64,000 nt of DNA, from assembly GCA_965224765.1 (NCBI GenBank), contig CBDDAC010000040.1:62001-126000 (forward strand), in the 5' to 3' direction. The position numbers were made by a program, and so were the translations under genes. Positions 63,676-64,000 of this stretch are shown in pieces. Source of the DNA: CAZDBA01 sp965224765. Its GTDB lineage: Bacteria; Planctomycetota; Planctomycetia; Pirellulales; Pirellulaceae. Below the pieces are notes generated by a model. That model saw nothing but the letters and a program-made list of their open reading frames with translations, was not told the origin of the DNA and did no database searches. Positions within the stretch are counted from its first letter, which is position 1; the number at the start of each line of letters is the position of its first letter.

Positions 63676-64000
63676 CTATATAAATCCAGGTAGCTCTTTT
63701 AATTCTTTTCGAATTCGAGTGACGGCCCGAACGAAACGCTTGCTACTTGCATGCTTTGTTAGGCCCAGCACTTCCGCTGTTTCACCGTTGGTAAGGTCTT
63801 CAAACAAACGGAGCGTGATTATTTCTCGGTCAGCTTCATCCATTTCATTCAGAACATCGTGAAGTCGAACACTCTGCTCGGCGCGAATTGCATTTCCGCA
63901 GACGGACGTGTATTTGCCTAGTAAATGAGCGGCTAACGCAATCGATGTTCCGCCCGTTGTTCGTTGCCTGACTCGAACTTCGCGTCGAGCATCTCGCATC
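63676..64000 (-). CDS. ECF sigma factor, C-terminal part
   Basis: The gene runs past the window edge. The visible 107 residues include region 4 with LHDVLNEMDEADREIITLRL, then FEDLTNGETAEVLGLTKHAS. This sort of ECF factor directs RNA polymerase to a small regulon and is often coded beside a planctomycete kinase that may control it. It ends 8 bases upstream of the kinase start. Confidence 0.85.
   Translation of the reverse strand, partial: MRDARREVRVRQRTTGGTSIALAAHLLGKYTSVCGNAIRAEQSVRLHDVLNEMDEADREIITLRLFEDLTNGETAEVLGLTKHASSKRFVRAVTRIRKELKELPGFI

Overview
This 64 kb window reads as planctomycete DNA. The evidence is two PEP-CTERM proteins, a TadE-like protein, a 1670-residue Ser/Thr kinase with WD40 and beta-helix parts beside an ECF sigma gene, secreted WD40/LRR/ankyrin proteins, and several small protein families that I associate with Pirellula-type genomes. 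The genus cannot be fixed from the sequence alone.

The window falls into two parts. From about 600 to 47,227 it looks like accessory DNA, most simply an integrated mobilizable element with plasmid-type maintenance genes. A tyrosine integrase (45870-47042, minus) lies next to the 3' end of a tRNA-Arg(TCG) (47228-47301, minus). Leftward from it come an excisionase-like HTH gene, an MT-A70 methyltransferase, small plasmid-type genes, a mobilization operon with a VirD4/TraD-like coupling ATPase (37694-42202), a kinase/membrane/Cas4-like cluster (29113-37514), a replicon (three 18-bp iterons, a Rep initiator and divergent parAB, 25347-28752), an ArdC-like protein, and debris. No T4SS channel genes are visible, so the element looks mobilizable rather than self-transmissible. 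The left attachment site was not found, and the far left end holds a 5'-truncated katG.

The most notable locus is a minus-strand operon at 9070-16463: a sigma-like regulator, a 197-aa protein, an ImmA/IrrE-UvrD-nuclease fusion, a multi-ubiquitin-like protein, a ThiF/E1-type protein with an N-terminal DUF6791-like domain, and a DUF6527-like Cys/His protein. Starts and stops overlap at most junctions. This looks like a bacterial ubiquitin-like conjugation system coupled to a DNA helicase-nuclease. The nuclease tail is interrupted by a one-base shift in an A run.

Right of the tRNA (47302-64000) is more chromosome-like: an FHA protein, an ankyrin protein, an M28 peptidase, a serine-hydrolase lipoprotein, a GntR regulator, an LRR protein and the giant kinase with its ECF sigma gene. 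It also holds decayed pieces: a TolC C-terminal fragment, a PEP-CTERM/AraC collision, a TPR fragment, an IS21 remnant and a 3' half of a tRNA with its terminator.

Four paralogues of one small protein family are spread across the accessory part (1995, 24393, 44053, 44682). Two candidate structured RNAs (4954-5151 and 42607-42802) and a pair of triple TTGTGCA repeats around the mobilization operon are not explained by the genes.
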